Shown: positions 23,051 through 34,640 of the stretch, one piece after another
Layout: each line of letters starts with the position of its first letter
How positions within the stretch are numbered: position 1 is the stretch's first letter
DNA from: Athripsodes cinereus
Lineage: Eukaryota > Arthropoda > Insecta > Trichoptera > Leptoceridae
NCBI GenBank assembly: GCA_947579605.1
Contig: OX388318.1
Coordinates: 7,130,001-7,194,000, forward strand
DNA: 64,000 nt
Direction of reading: 5' to 3'
Program-made: the position numbers and the translations under genes
Notes under the pieces: model-generated
What the model saw: the letters and a program-made list of their open reading frames with translations, nothing else
What the model was told of the DNA's origin: nothing
The model's database searches: none

Positions 23051-23232
23051 TTATTTCAACATTATACATAGGTACATAAAATATAATAAGAGATAAGAAT
23101 AATGGACAGTAAAAATGTAATAAATAACTATTCTTTTCATAATTCAAATGTAATGTAGGAAAATGAAAATTAATGAACATTATTTATGAAAATGAACCGA
23201 ATGTTTTACATATTTTTTGTTGTTAGCATTTT

Positions 23233-23356
23233 TATCTATGCATCGAATCAGTTGATCATTCGATGCATAGATAATCAGAAATAAGTCACATTTTTTTGTG
23301 ACTTATTTCACAAAATTATCTACTATGAACATCGGATCAATGAATCGGCATAGATA
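23233..23356. repeat. Foldback element with self-palindromic arms
   Basis: The whole 124 bp folds into one imperfect hairpin: the left arm begins TATCTATGCATCGAATCA and the right arm ends TGAATCGGCATAGATA, closing on GTCACA(T)nTGTGAC. The left arm is itself a perfect 15-bp palindrome (ATCTATGCATCGAAT / ATTCGATGCATAGAT with a 9-base loop). No coding potential. A MITE or foldback remnant is likely; no target-site duplication was defined. Confidence 0.55.
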
Positions 23357-23705
23357 GTTGGTGGAATGTATGGTATGCCTTTCAGGATGTGAATATAAAA
23401 AAATTACAAATATGGAAGGTAAAATAAAAATAATTTGACTTGCGATTACAGCCAAGAAACCACAAAATAAATGATAAAATTATATTCTTCGGTACATAAA
23501 GTTATAAAGCTAAAATCATAGTTCTCAAACTATTCGTAAATATTTTGATAGGCTTAAATAGGTATTTAAAAAAAATCTTTCTCACAGATTACGATGGAAG
23601 AACGTTAGTTCAACCTGTTTAACCATGATTAATTTGGGACGAGAAACAATTATAAATATTAAAGAAAATTCAAAATATTTATGTGTCACAATAAGATATA
23701 TATAC

Positions 23706-23880
23706 TTTTTAAAATGTATCTGGATTTTTGTTATAAACCCTAATACAACTTCATACACCTTTCACAGTAAGCTAAAAGCTTGTGTCGCAAAAGGGGAGTT
23801 TGCCGGCACCTAAGATGGAACCGCACACCATTTGCGCACGAGGCCGATATTCTTCTTCCAGACTACCGACGAACTCTTAC
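23706..23880 (-). mobile_element. tRNA-derived SINE (family S1), copy 2
   Basis: Minus-oriented copy sharing with copy 1 the segments CACCTTTCACAGTAAGCTAA, GGGGAGTTTGCCGGCACC and CTACCGACGAAC on the plus strand. The B box is mutated (plus-strand GATGGAACCGCA instead of GATCGAACCCCG), so it is older than copy 1. The tail end reads TTTTAAAATGTATCTGG on the plus strand. Confidence 0.65.
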
Positions 23881-24524
23881 GAACGTAATCAATGTACGAC
23901 AGAAAATATTAAAATAAATAAAATAGGTAAACAAATTTTAATTATTTTCTATAAAAAAAAACACTGAATAACGCCTAATTTCAAAATATATATAAGTTCA
24001 AAGAAACTTACAAACCTGTTTATACTGTAACGAGATCGTAGCCTTTTAAGAGTGCTGCAAGTAAGAAGTATGTTTCGACTTTCTAACCCTTGACTTGGTA
24101 GTCCTTAATGTAATATCAAGACTACTGTGAACAGTGTGAACTGTCTTAATTACTTTTTAGTAATCCGTTAATTTTACTTATACATTTTGCCAAGAAATAT
24201 TTTTGACACTGAATCGTTGAAATGTTAAAAATAAGTATTTAAGTAGGTATGTATCTTAAAATATGAGTCAAAAATTATAAAAAAAACCTATTAGTTTCTC
24301 AAATTAAAAAATATAATTATTCCGTAAATTAAGATAAAATATCGTTGGTATAAAAGGAAAATATTTATTAAAATAAATTGGTGTCTAAAAATAATTTTAA
24401 AATTAATTAAGAGTGTCGCAAATACGATTTCAACGTGCAGACTGATGGAGGAAAAACTTGATGTTTAATAAAATAATCCAATATTACGTAAATTTAGACT
24501 GTACCTATATAATTACGCTGTTTC
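23881..24524. other. AT-rich non-coding DNA
   Basis: Nothing recognised. Confidence 0.4.
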
Positions 24525-24735
24525 GTGAAGCACCTGGCGTAGAATTAGTCTCCCACTCTTTTCCGTAAATTATCTAGTGTCCTGTGAAAGACACAGGTGT
24601 ACGAAAAATAGACATTTTAAATCTTAAATCGATGAGGTTTCCCACCGATCCTGAATGTCTTAACTTTTTGTTGGCACGAAAAAGACAGCTAATCTGCTGG
24701 CTACCACACTTGTGGGATATGGCGTAATTGTTTGG
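24525..24735 (+). repeat. Family A repeat, copy A5 (near full length)
   Basis: Plus-orientation copy: GTGAAGCACCTGGCGTAGAA, TCTCCCACTCTTTTCCGTAA, AGTGTCCTGTGAAAG, GACATTTTAAATC, ATCGATGAGGTTTCCCACC, ATCCTGAATGTCTTAAC, TTGGCACGAAAAAGACAG and CTGCTGGCTACCACACTTG, ending GGGATATGGCGTAA. It lacks the TAG microsatellite. Confidence 0.7.
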
Positions 24736-25319
24736 AAGTGGTAGACTTATATTTTATAACTAATTAATTTTGTGTATTAATTTACTCTATCAGAATGCAC
24801 CGTTTGTGTTACTTTATCAGAGCATTAGGGATGTCATATCGATGGAGGAATGGATGAGGTTCGTTTCCAATCTGTGCTCCCAAGAGGAACGTTGAAGAGC
24901 GACATAAAAAGAATGTCTTTGACTATTGCAGTGAAAACATTCAGCCCAAATATCTTTCTGTTATGAAAAATATTTGTCTAAAATGTAGTAAGTGAATGAT
25001 CGTATGAAAAATGTTTTAATTATGTACATTTTTCTATTTCAAAAATCCGAAAAACGTCTAAAAATCTAAATAAGAATAAATAATAAAACTTAACAGTTCT
25101 TTTGTGTATAACTGTTGTCTATGACAAAACATGTTTATTTGTTCGCTCGTGTGAAAATATTTCACATCTGACGATAGTTCTCTCATATGTTGCATGTGAT
25201 TTGAAAAAAGAACGGAATTCAAATAAGTAGAACACGCAGTTGTATGTTTGGGAAATTGTTCGATATAAAAATACTCGATAAATTGTGTTCGCCATAAACA
25301 ACGTAGGTATAAAAATGAT

Positions 25320-25480
25320 ATTAATATTATGATGTCAGAAAGAGACGGGTGAAGTGTCGAGCAAGGCCATTGGTGGGGCTTGTCCTCAACTCGCGCTGTG
25401 ATTGGTCTAGCCAAGTGGCGTGGCTCGCCGAGTGAAAGCCGAAGGAAGTCTAGTGGAAAAGTGACATTTTCTCGACGATT
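25320..25480. promoter_or_regulatory. GC-richer promoter-like patch with two ATTGG boxes
   Basis: Against AT-rich flanks this patch is G+C-rich with several CpGs and holds two ATTGG pentamers (GCCATTGGTGG and GTGATTGGTCT, about 25367-25406), i.e. CCAAT boxes on the minus strand. A minus-strand open frame of 147 codons (25058-25501) crosses it but has no recognisable domain. A host promoter or the 5' end of an unrecognised element are both possible. Weakly supported. Confidence 0.2.
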
Positions 25481-26574
25481 GAATGTTTGTGGGTATTTCA
25501 ATACGTGATCCGTCAGAATTGGTCGGTTGTAATTTTGAATATTATATTTTTGACACTAAGTTATTGTACAACGTTGCTTTCGAAACAAGTATCACGTTTT
25601 TTTATGATGGCGGCTCATGCCTCGATCGACACATAGTCAAGCGAGAAACAGAATTATTGTAACATCTTGGCCTAGCAGGATAGGATTTATAGACAAAATG
25701 TTTAGTGTGGAAGATTCCAGATGTTGGAAGAAATTTTTGGCGAGTTTACGTAGAGAGGTACGTCTTATAGAGAAGGCTTAAGACGGAATTCCAGATGCTG
25801 TAGCTATCTACAATAGGGTAGACAGAAAGAACAGTGTAGGTTGGTGAAGTAGGTCTTTATTGAGAGTAGTAATAAGATAAGTAGATGAGTTGGCGATTCG
25901 TCTTAATATTGCAATGTTGTAGGTGGCGTTGATACGATGTCCAGAAATGGTCCCATGAAAGTGATATATTATACTTGTACTAGATATAATGTGGTGTTAA
26001 TAATGATATTTGTACCTTGTTTAGTTCTCTTAGATTTTTGAACAAAAAAATATTCAAAAAGAATAACTTGATTTATAAATGCCTTTTGTCTATGAAATAA
26101 AGATATTAGAATTCTGATACAGAGTGAAGGTACAGACTATGATTCTTGTCTTTTATATAAATTGAAAAAAATATGCGTATAAAATAATTTTAAAAAATAA
26201 TTTTCCCGCGCACTGCATACCAGGCCATGACAGCACATTATAACTACAAATACATATAAATAATAATATAAACGTATATATCAAACGTGAGATAACTTTT
26301 ATAAATTTTGCGTCATCAATAAATTATTATGAAACTACTGTTATTATTGATAATACACATACATACATACAGTTTTATACTTGATATAAAAAACAACGTA
26401 TTCCTATACATGCACAAACATTGTAAAACTTACATGCAATATAATTTAATCTACAATAGCTGTGCACAAATGTAAAGAGGAGCTTATTTCAAAAACAAGC
26501 AATGTTCTGTATGAATGTTATAAAATCATGAAACTTTAAAAGTGATTTCGTAAACTTTGTAATTTATTTTTATT
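25481..26574. other. Non-coding DNA, possibly transcribed
   Basis: No open frame of note. An AATAAA hexamer lies near 26096. Nothing else supports a transcript. Confidence 0.3.
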
Positions 26575-26700
26575 TATTTATTTATTTATTTATTATATAT
26601 AAGCAACAATGAGTGACATGACAGTTGTTACCTTTGCGTCACTCAAAGTTCACAATACACAAAACAGTTTCACAATGATACACACGTGCAAACAAACATT
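26575..26700 (-). repeat. LINE-like 3' end with TAAA-repeat tail
   Basis: A TTTA microsatellite at about 26575-26597 is followed on the plus strand by AATGAGTGACATGACAG and TGCGTCACTCAAAGTTCACA. Read on the minus strand, a body with complementary TGAGTGACGC / GTCACTCA segments ends in TAAATAAATAAA, as in CR1- and Jockey-like 3' ends. No coding remnant is attached. Confidence 0.35.
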
Positions 26701-27044
26701 TATCAGAGAAAACATTACAAAATTTAAATCTTAAATCTATTACATTAAATGTTAAACATACTTTTTTTAAATTTGCATGACATAAGAATCGTCAAGTTCT
26801 GTCATACATAGATACATTCACATTACAACAGAAACAAAAAACAACAACTTATAGTCCATCCCACTTGTACCACCTACCAACCGGTAGTCGCGTAATGGAG
26901 TAATATAGGTATCTATGGACTATGAAATAATATCAGTAAACTAACATATAGGCCGTCCTTTCCATGCTATAATAAATAAACTGGATGATGGCATACTTCA
27001 TCAATTGAAGATGTTCAATAACCTTGAAGTGAAGTTTAATGAAT

Positions 27045-27118
27045 CTTTTATTTCTACAGGACACTCGGTAACTTACAAAAAATAATGGAATACTCTATTT
27101 CTCTACAGCTCAATAGCT
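27045..27118 (-). repeat. Family A fragment A6
   Basis: TTCTACAGGACACTCGGTAA followed by ACTTACAAAAAATAATGGAA matches the 5' third of family A in minus orientation. Confidence 0.45.
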
Positions 27119-27837
27119 ATAAATTCAAATTAAAATATGTTTGTTAAGGAATAAACAAACATTTTAAACAAAAACATTTTTTTTTATAAATACACAGTAA
27201 AATAAAATTGATTCTAAATTTAACAGAGCTCATTCTTTGAGGGATAGTTTCATTACTAAATACATGTATATTTGCTCATAACAAGGATATTGAATTAAAT
27301 GTGAGCGATTTCGCTGTATACCACCACTGTTGCAGGAGATGCCATGTCAATGCGATGTGGTAATAACTTACGTGAATATCCAACATTACTAATAACACTT
27401 TAGATGTTTACAAACTTTTCCAGGAATTGCAATTATTTACTAACCGTTAGTCACACTATCTGATCCACTTATGAAAATTAGTTAATAACCAATACATGTA
27501 CTGCATTAAGTAATTATTAAACTGACACTTTCCTTGCAATATAATTTATACAAGGCGTATCAGTGGAAAAACAGAGAAAGTGCACAAAAAAGTGAAAAAT
27601 TTACTAAAATTCTTAAAAACTATTACGATCGATAATATTTTACAGGGTTTTATGAAAAACGCGTTAATATGTAACATTTTACGCTGTTTTTAGAAGATCG
27701 GTAGTGGGATTAAAACACGGGTCTAAAGTGTAAAAGTCGTAAAATACTTTTTTGTCTTATTTACATTCAATATTAGGTATTTCATTTTCAAGATATTTCC
27801 TGAAGAAGATTGAAGAGAGTGATAGGGTAAAATATTC

Positions 27838-27995
27838 CCATGATAGCGGTTTTGGCCGGTCGGCCCTAAAAGCCTGTTCAATCGTCCGCCCGCGAGGACA
27901 ATTTAAATTTGAATGTACGGATAAAAAGGAGTCCACCACTCCTGAGGTATCCGAGTATAAAGCGGGCAATTTGTGAGTTGCTAAATACCATTCTA
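27838..27995 (+). repeat. Family B repeat, copy B2
   Basis: Contains CCGGTCGGCCCTAAAAGCCT, CCCGCGAGGACAATTTAAAT, TTGAATGTACGGATAAAAAG, GAGTCCACCACTCCTGAGGT and ATCCGAGTATAAAGCGGGCA. All are diverged matches to copy B3 at 32605-33085. Non-coding; open frames on both strands are incidental. Confidence 0.6.
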
Positions 27996-29574
27996 TATAT
28001 TTTGTGTATACTTTTTTTGTAAGAATTTTAGCTTTCAAATAAACTTAGATACAATCCAAACCCTCACAGTAAGTAATATGCTTGTGCCGTCAGAGTGCAG
28101 TAGGTCGCTTGTAGGAAGATTTATAATCCAAAACTCAGAATCGATTTAAAGTCCAAGACTTTCTTGTTATAAAAGAGAATTTGGTTTTATTGGACTTACA
28201 TGATACTATTAACGGTAAAAAGACAAATATTATTAATTTGCAGCATTTATCTGCAATAATAATATAATAATTACCCAAAGTGTTCTAGAACTGAGAAAAT
28301 ATTATGGTACAGATTATTAGCAGGTGTCTATCACATGACACGCAATATCTGATGTATAATTACTGTATAGAGGAAAGTAGCTGACGAGTCTGTCTTGCAG
28401 TAGTGCTGTGTTTATTAACCATCAACAGGACTTGGAAGACAGGCAGTCGCCAACGACTTAAGTATTGTAATTCATTGCGATATCTAAAACTGTATTAAAA
28501 TAAAAACGTTGGACGTCCGGGTTTTGTGGAAGATATAGTTATAAAATCACCTCGTGTAGTTAATAAAAAATCACGAAATAAACTTACAGAAGAATCAGCC
28601 CTAGTTGGCTGAGTTTTGTAATAAATAAAAAATGATTGATTACGTTTCAAGGCTTTCGCGGTATATTTTTAAATCATTTTCTTTTCCTTCAGATATAAAA
28701 CTTCGAATGTTTTGAATTGAATTTTCATACCACATCCTCCACTATTTTTAAAGTAAGCATCTTGCAGTCTTTGAAAACTGTTAACAATAAACAATCGTGT
28801 GAAAATGTATCAAATTGGAAAGAATGCTAAATGCCTTATACTGGCAATCGTAGTAAGTACTACGATGGGTTCCAAACTTGGTCTGAACTTGAAATATATA
28901 TACATAGTTGTGAGATTGCAGATATATACAAAGGTATATTATTGCATTATTAAGAAAGACTTGGTCCGCTTTGTTCCGCAATATCGTGAATATTCTTTAT
29001 ATTATCATCGTTTATAGTATTTAATGGTCTGGTTGCACGTGAAGGAATGTATTGTCTCATCTGATAATGATGCAACTACCTGTTGCCTTTATCTGAACCT
29101 GCTACATAAGAAGTAAGTACTTACGAGACCTATGTAGAACTGCCGATGCTTTAGGAATCTATGTAGGTAGTCTGTTATACCTTGGAGTATGTATGTATGT
29201 GACCATTGAGACAATCAGTCTTTTAGTCAGAGATCTTAGGAATTTCACAAAGTCGGCAGGCCGAAAAATCGCAACTAGATAAGGACAGGCTAATAATTTA
29301 AGGTAATAATTACTCACCATCAAGGTATTCCTTAAAAGTGGAGTATCCAGTTGACCAATTGCTAATGATTGACAAATAAATGCGATGTTTTAAGAAACGA
29401 GAAATTCGAAAATATTTATTGATTATCGTGCTTTCACAGTAAGATCGAAAACTTTTTACGAAAAGCAACAAATTAGGGTGAAGCTCAGACTCTTAAACGA
29501 AAATTTGTTAAAAATACCTTTTGAGGTATATTTGATAAGGTACGTTAAACAAAATATTTGAACAAGCATATAAT
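27996..29574. other. AT-rich non-coding DNA
   Basis: No gene or repeat recognised. Open frames at 28781-28981 and 28799-29017 are overlapping antisense shadows without motifs. Confidence 0.4.
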
Positions 29575-29705
29575 TTATGGAGCATTTTCCCTCCGCACAA
29601 GCATTTGGTTGCTTATGGAGGGAACATTTTACTATGTGTAATATTATTTTGTTATTGTAATATCAATATATACCTACTGTGTATTTATGAATAAAAAAAA
29701 AAAAT
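29575..29705 (+). repeat. LINE-type 3' UTR end with hairpin and poly(A)
   Basis: TTTTCCCTCCGCACAAGCAT followed by TTGGTTGCTTATGGAGGGAA forms a hairpin (TTCCCTCC/GGAGGGAA and AAGCA/TGCTT). Some 95 bases later TATGAATAAAAAAAAAAAAT gives a polyadenylation signal fused to an A run. This layout mirrors the 3' UTR of the I-type LINE here, but the sequences differ and no coding part is attached. Probably the 5'-truncated end of another LINE. Confidence 0.45.
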
Positions 29706-30361
29706 ATTTCTGTTTTATTGATTTATTTGATTTTTTTTAAAACGATATTCTCCGAACTTAAAAATAAATATAACATGGGGGTTTCCAATACTCAAAGTAC
29801 TTGTAGTAATGGTGTGCTTGTGACGCCTAATTGAAGGTTGTGGTCTCATCAAAGATGGAATATTGCATACCTGATAGAAGGTACCACCATGCTATAGACA
29901 ACTACTATATTTTATTATTATCACTTAACACCATTATACTGTATCATTCACACTTAATAAGACATACATTTTCCTCAATTATTTAAGAACACGTAAACAT
30001 TAAATTTCCCCCGTTCGTTTTTATCACTTTGTTTCTAATTATTTTATAGGAATGCAATTTATATTCAACAAGATAATAATGTCGATATGATGATAGTTGA
30101 ATTTATTGTCTTGGTGCTGTTTAATAATCTTTCAACTGTCTCTATAGTATTGGTTGTTGGCCTTGTCATCTTTTTCTATCTAAAAGAACTGTTTTGATCA
30201 GAATAACAAAAAATGCAATTAATCTTTTGACATCATTGAATAGTCAAGATATCATCTACCCAAGAATGTTTTCGAATAGGACATGATTTATAGTGGATGA
30301 GAAAAGATCCAGAGTGGTATCCAAGAAAAGACAAAAAGTGTGAAGGAGGAATAAGACGAAA
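29706..30361. other. AT-rich non-coding DNA
   Basis: Nothing recognised. Confidence 0.4.
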
Positions 30362-30619
30362 TTGTTTGATGATATAAGGAAAACCGCAGGAAACAAAAAG
30401 TATGCAGCGTCCTCGAGATATGAATTTAAACTTAAAGTGATTGAAATAGAAAATGAGAAGACGTGTCGTTCATTAGCCGACTACTTTATTTCTGGAAAAT
30501 TCGTCTTGTTAAAGGAAACCAGCAAAAAACAAAAATTTAAAAATGCGGTCCTTGGAAGTTTAATATTCCAAAAACGCAAACGACATGACATAGTTACATT
30601 ATTTAAAGGACTCAGTTGA
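30362..30619 (+). pseudogene. Possible pogo-like transposase N-terminal fragment (HTH region)
   Basis: The 85-codon frame has a basic N-terminus and the stretch YEFKLKVIEIENEKTCRSLA, which resembles the first helix of the Brinker/CENP-B-type HTH at the start of pogo-like transposases (pattern FKLKVI..A....R.AA..F). The second half (KETSKKQKFKNA, FQKRKRHD) is basic as in that family, but the expected tryptophan-containing recognition helix is missing. No inverted repeats or DDE domain were found nearby. Chance resemblance cannot be excluded. Confidence 0.35.
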
Positions 30620-31619
30620 ATGTCCAAGTTTACCACAGAGATACGAGTGTAGCTTATTGATCACACCGGGCATAAATGTTGTATATAGCAATATATTGAT
30701 ATTTAATAATATGTTCTCACACAGGTCAATATCCCGCTAATGAAACACATTTATTAGGCATGCATAGTACTAAATTAAAAATTATTAATATTGGCCATAG
30801 CTCGTGCAAGCTTTTTATGGACGTTACAAGGGTGATGAAAACAATACATGACTTTCCGTGTTTTATTGATATTTATTTGTAATTTAATTTTGATGTTAAT
30901 ACTTAACGATCATATTTTGTTGTCATGGGAAAGTTATAAGGCATACTCTCTTAAATATAAAATTTCAACACTCGGACTAGTTGTATATATAATTAGAAGT
31001 TATGTAGACTGATGGCGAAAACAAAAGACCGGACAAACAGTTTTTGAAACATTACAAGTGTTGACAGAAATAAATTGATAACAAATAACAGACTGCAAAA
31101 AATAACGATAAAACAATGTTACAAGTACCTTTATAATAATATAAATAAATCATCACAAATTCAAAAGAAGAGTAAAAACTATGAACGTGAAAAGAGTCAC
31201 GACTCGCCTAATTAGAAAAATTGGACGACATAATGTGACTCTTACTCATAGTAAGTACATATAATAAATTATATTAATAGTTTTCTTGTGAAAAGCGTTG
31301 ACCGGGAATTTCTACGTCAAATGATATTCCACACACTTACCTATATACGTCACTAGACACAGAAACCTCCACATACATAAATCCGAGAATACAGATCATT
31401 GTAACGTATTCTTGTTAGTATTTCAAGATTGTACAAATAAAATTGAACTAATTACATACTAGCGGGGATTCCTATATTCCATCCACTTCATCAATCATCA
31501 CTAATTCTTTAAACTTGAAATATTTTTTGTGGCAATAATCTTCCATCTACATTTGTATGGTTTGGGTTCAAAAGTGAACGAGTCCATTATTTTTAACTAT
31601 CTTTAGTGAGTTACAATCC
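30620..31619. other. AT-rich non-coding DNA
   Basis: Nothing recognised. Confidence 0.4.
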
Positions 31620-31855
31620 ATTGGATTGGTCTGCAACGAGTTTCGATTTTTTACTCCATTCCTCCTCCTATTTTCTGCTATTCTCTTTAATTCTACGTAT
31701 GTTCCACAGTTTATGTCCTACTTCACTTAGACCATAAAGGTGTCTCTTGGTTGGCCTCTGCCATTTCTGCCTTCGGTCATGCCCTCCGCGATGGCGATGA
31801 GCAGGCCTGAGTGCCAATCCAGTTGGTTCGTTGTTGGCTGTTTTTTTTAAGTACG
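31620..31855 (-). pseudogene. LINE reverse transcriptase C-terminal fragment (family C, copy 1)
   Basis: The minus strand, with frame changes, reads NCGTYVELKRIAENRR near the end, a known LINE RT C-terminal type of motif (Y.ELK.LA.dR..W). Upstream lies a degraded GH-containing segment. It is homologous over about 230 bases to 57908-58165, where the same motifs are better preserved. Both are dead. RTE or a related clade is the likely source. Confidence 0.5.
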
Positions 31856-32264
31856 TTGAAATATTCTTTGTGCCGAGATCCACAAAATTGCAATTTACAA
31901 ATTGGGCAAATCCAATGAAATTTACATAAAAAGTGGGAAAAATTCGAAGTTTGTATTGAAAACAGTCAAAATTTAGTTAGTTTTTGGGCTCTTCTGACAT
32001 TTTACTGAAAATGGATTTATCCACCTTCTATCCAGAGCCACTCATATCTGACAGCGAAGCAATTAAATCTGTTGAGATTAATAGTATGAATTATTTCCTA
32101 GATACTGACCACGTCACCGCGTTTGAAATGACGAACTTACTACTCTACATCTGCATAGCAACTGGAGAGAGTTAACCAATGAGTAGTTTTTTTTTATTTG
32201 AATAATGTATCTTCTGATCTTAATATATTCCATGACATCGTTGAGTTGAGGATGCTAATTATCT
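31856..32264. other. Non-coding DNA with an unrecognised small frame
   Basis: A 63-codon frame (31984-32175) has no recognisable motif and no supporting context. Confidence 0.3.
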
Positions 32265-32355
32265 TTCCGGGACGTTTTACGAATATCTGCCTTTAACAGA
32301 AGTCTCGAGAACTTACATAAAATAGTGAAAAACTCATTCTATTTTGGGGACTTCA
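32265..32355 (-). repeat. Family A fragment A7
   Basis: CTTTAACAGAAGTCTCGAGA, ACTTACATAAAATAGTGAAA and ATTTTGGGGACTTC correspond to the 5' third of family A in minus orientation. Confidence 0.4.
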
Positions 32356-32500
32356 AGAATTTTGTGTAATTTTTATTAATAAAAACATTACAGTTTATCT
32401 CGTGGAGGTAAAGAATAGGTCTCATATTTTTTTCTGTAGGTATTCGTTTGTCCTATAAGAAGCAAGTAAAGCCACACACATAAGTCAATAAATATCTACA

Positions 32501-32604
32501 ATTCAGCGATGAGGCATGCCACCATCCTGAATGTATTTTTTTTATTATTGGCACGGAGAGGACTTTTTATATTATGTTTATCACAAGGGGTTAGTCTGTT
32601 ATAA
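32501..32604 (+). repeat. Family A fragment A8
   Basis: TTCAGCGATGAGGCATGCCA, CCATCCTGAATGTA, ATTGGCACGGAGAGGACTTT and GGGGTTAGTCTG match the 3' half of family A in plus orientation. The fragment runs directly into family B copy B3. Confidence 0.55.
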
Positions 32605-33085
32605 ACTCCTGGTTGCAGCCGGCCAGTCCTTCAGACCTGAGCAATGGCTCGCCCGTGAGGACAATTTAGGTTTGAATGTGCGTATAAATAGGAGTCTATG
32701 ACTTCTGAAATATCCGGGTGTGAAGTGGGTCTCTCTTCAATGTTGGGAACCCCACTTGAGCCATATCATGCCGTGATGGTGTAGTAGTAATAGTAGTAGT
32801 AGTAATAAATAGGAGTCCTGAAATATCCGGGTGTGAAGTGGGTCTCTCTTCAATGTTGGGAACCCCACTTGAGCCATATCATGCCGTGATGGTGTAGTAG
32901 TAATAGTAGTAGTAGTAATAAATAGGAGTCTATGACTTCTGAAATATCCGGGTGTGAAGTGGGTCTCTCTTCAATGTTGGGAACCCCACTTGAGCCATAT
33001 CATGCCGTGATGGTGTAGTAGTAATAGTAGTAGTTTTTATGATAGACCAATTTGGGAATTGCATAGGTATCTCATTTTCAGAGGT
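32605..33085 (+). repeat. Family B repeat, copy B3, with a three-unit tandem array
   Basis: The 5' part (GCCGGCCAGTCCTTCAGACC, CGCCCGTGAGGACAATTTAG) matches B2. The 3' part is amplified in tandem: units start at 32691, 32812 and 32925 (121 and 113 bp apart). Each runs from GGAGTC through ATATCCGGGTGTGAAGTGGG, CCCCACTTGAGCCATATCAT and GCCGTGATGGTG into a GTAGTAATAGTAG microsatellite. The second unit lacks 8 bases (TATGACTT) after GGAGTC. The third ends near 33036. The units are otherwise almost identical, so amplification is recent. The end core CCACTTG...CCGTGATGGT(G/A)TAGTAG is shared with family A. Confidence 0.75.
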
Positions 33086-33804
33086 TTGTCAAAACATTGT
33101 CAACCACTCAATCACACTTCAACGCTCTTCCTTGAAGTACAAGATAGAAAGCAGCCTTCTTCACTCAGAGCATCTTTGAGTTAATAGAAACACCTCCTCC
33201 TTTGATATTCTTAGTGCTCTGATATAAAAGTTGTCACAGGGGCAAAACATTGTACTTTTTACTATAAAATATTGAAGTGTCCATTAATGATTATTTCCTA
33301 AGCGAAGCCAGATACAGCTAGTGTTTTGTATTTTTGTAAATTGTGGAAAAGAATTAATAGAAATTCATCACACAGCGATTAACAGATATGTGTTAATGAA
33401 CATAAAATTTCAATCGTTAAAAATTATGTGTTAATTGCTTTTGTCGCAAATTTTAGCAGGTCATAAAGCTTTTAGAAACCTTTCTAATTATTAAGTCATA
33501 TATTTTCTAGAATTCAACAGAATGATATGCAACACTTTACATGTGTGTATGTATTATACTTAAACTTAATTACTTAAAGGTTAATGCAAAACTTGCTCTA
33601 ATACAATGATTTTCAAATGAAAGTCGTGTTAAAATTTCACGTACAACAGCTTCCATCGGACGATTTATTAAACGTTACTGCGACAATGATATCAAAGTGA
33701 GAGAAATATTGTGGTAAGAGTCAAATCATATGACACAAAATCGCACTTATAACGTATAAAAATAAAAAAAAAATATGTCAAAGATCTTGTAGAAGATTCG
33801 TACA
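33086..33804. other. AT-rich non-coding DNA
   Basis: Nothing recognised. Confidence 0.4.
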
Positions 33805-34025
33805 ATCACGAAATTTCACTCGCTAGCAGATTAACTACATGTAAAAAAATATATGATCGTCCTCTTGATCGTGCCAATAAAAGTTAGGAAAAACAGAATG
33901 AGAGTCATGCCTCATCGCTGAATGGAAGATGTAAAAAGTGATGTTTTATAAATGCATTTTACAGGATACTAGAAAACTTACTGCAAAGGGTGGGAGACTT
34001 TGGCATGAACTCCACGAATCTTGGT
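33805..34025 (-). repeat. Family A repeat, copy A9
   Basis: Minus-orientation copy: GCTAGCAGATTAACTACATG, GATCGTCCTCTTGATCGTGC, GCCTCATCGCTGAATGGAAG, TTTTACAGGATACTAGAAAA and GGGTGGGAGACTTTGGCATG. Most of the 3' end core is lost. Confidence 0.6.
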
Positions 34026-34549
34026 ATAAAATAAAATGATAATTTTAAAGAACAAATTAAAAGCAAGAGATCTATTTGATGTATAAGTTCAGGATTGATA
34101 AGACAAACATAATATCAACAAAAGGTGAAAGCTTATAAATTTATGTACCATGTCCAATATTCAGCACGTATTTTTCCTAAAAAAAATACCATGTAGGTAC
34201 ATGGCATATCTGATTAGTTAACAAAATCGCTTGAAACTGACATCACATTTAATCTCAACAAATAGTCTCATTATTCATGGACATGAAAAAAGCGTACACA
34301 CCACTTATAAATTACGTGAATCATTGCATCTAAAACGTAGATGCAAGTGATAATAAAATTAGTAATATTTTATCTAAAAACTAGCTTTATCAGTATTGGC
34401 GATCAACTCTACCTATTGAAAGAATGTGTTGAATGTTTGAATAACGACGTGTTATTAATTTTATATAAAGTAGATGACTTAGGGTAATAACTTTTGAAAG
34501 CAAGCTTGCGATTGTTAGTCATAATGAAATTCTGAATAAAAGAGTTGAT
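34026..34549. other. AT-rich non-coding DNA
   Basis: Nothing recognised. Confidence 0.4.
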
Positions 34550-34640
34550 ATTTTATTTATTTATTTATTTAGTTATTTATTTATTTACGGCATTATTGCC
34601 TTTGAATACAAAAAAAATATACAAGTGGACAATTTTACAA
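34550..34640 (-). repeat. LINE-like 3' end with TAAA-repeat tail
   Basis: The plus strand has a TTTA microsatellite (about 34552-34587) then CGGCATTATTGCCTTTGAAT. On the minus strand this reads as a small hairpin (GGCAATAATGCC) followed by GTAAATAAATAAATAA, the layout of CR1/Jockey-type 3' ends. No coding remnant follows. Confidence 0.4.

Noticed and set aside
22800..23180. 126-codon hydrophobic minus-strand frame
   Set aside because: The Phe/Tyr/Leu-rich composition follows from AT-rich sequence; it overlaps a family B fragment and has no conserved motif.
25058..25501. 147-codon minus-strand open frame
   Set aside because: No recognisable domain; half of it lies in the GC-richer promoter-like patch and the rest is AT-driven. 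Length alone is weak evidence in eukaryotic DNA.
32691..33036. CRISPR-like regularly spaced repeat
   Set aside because: The units are contiguous tandem copies ending in a microsatellite, without unique spacers, in a eukaryotic context.
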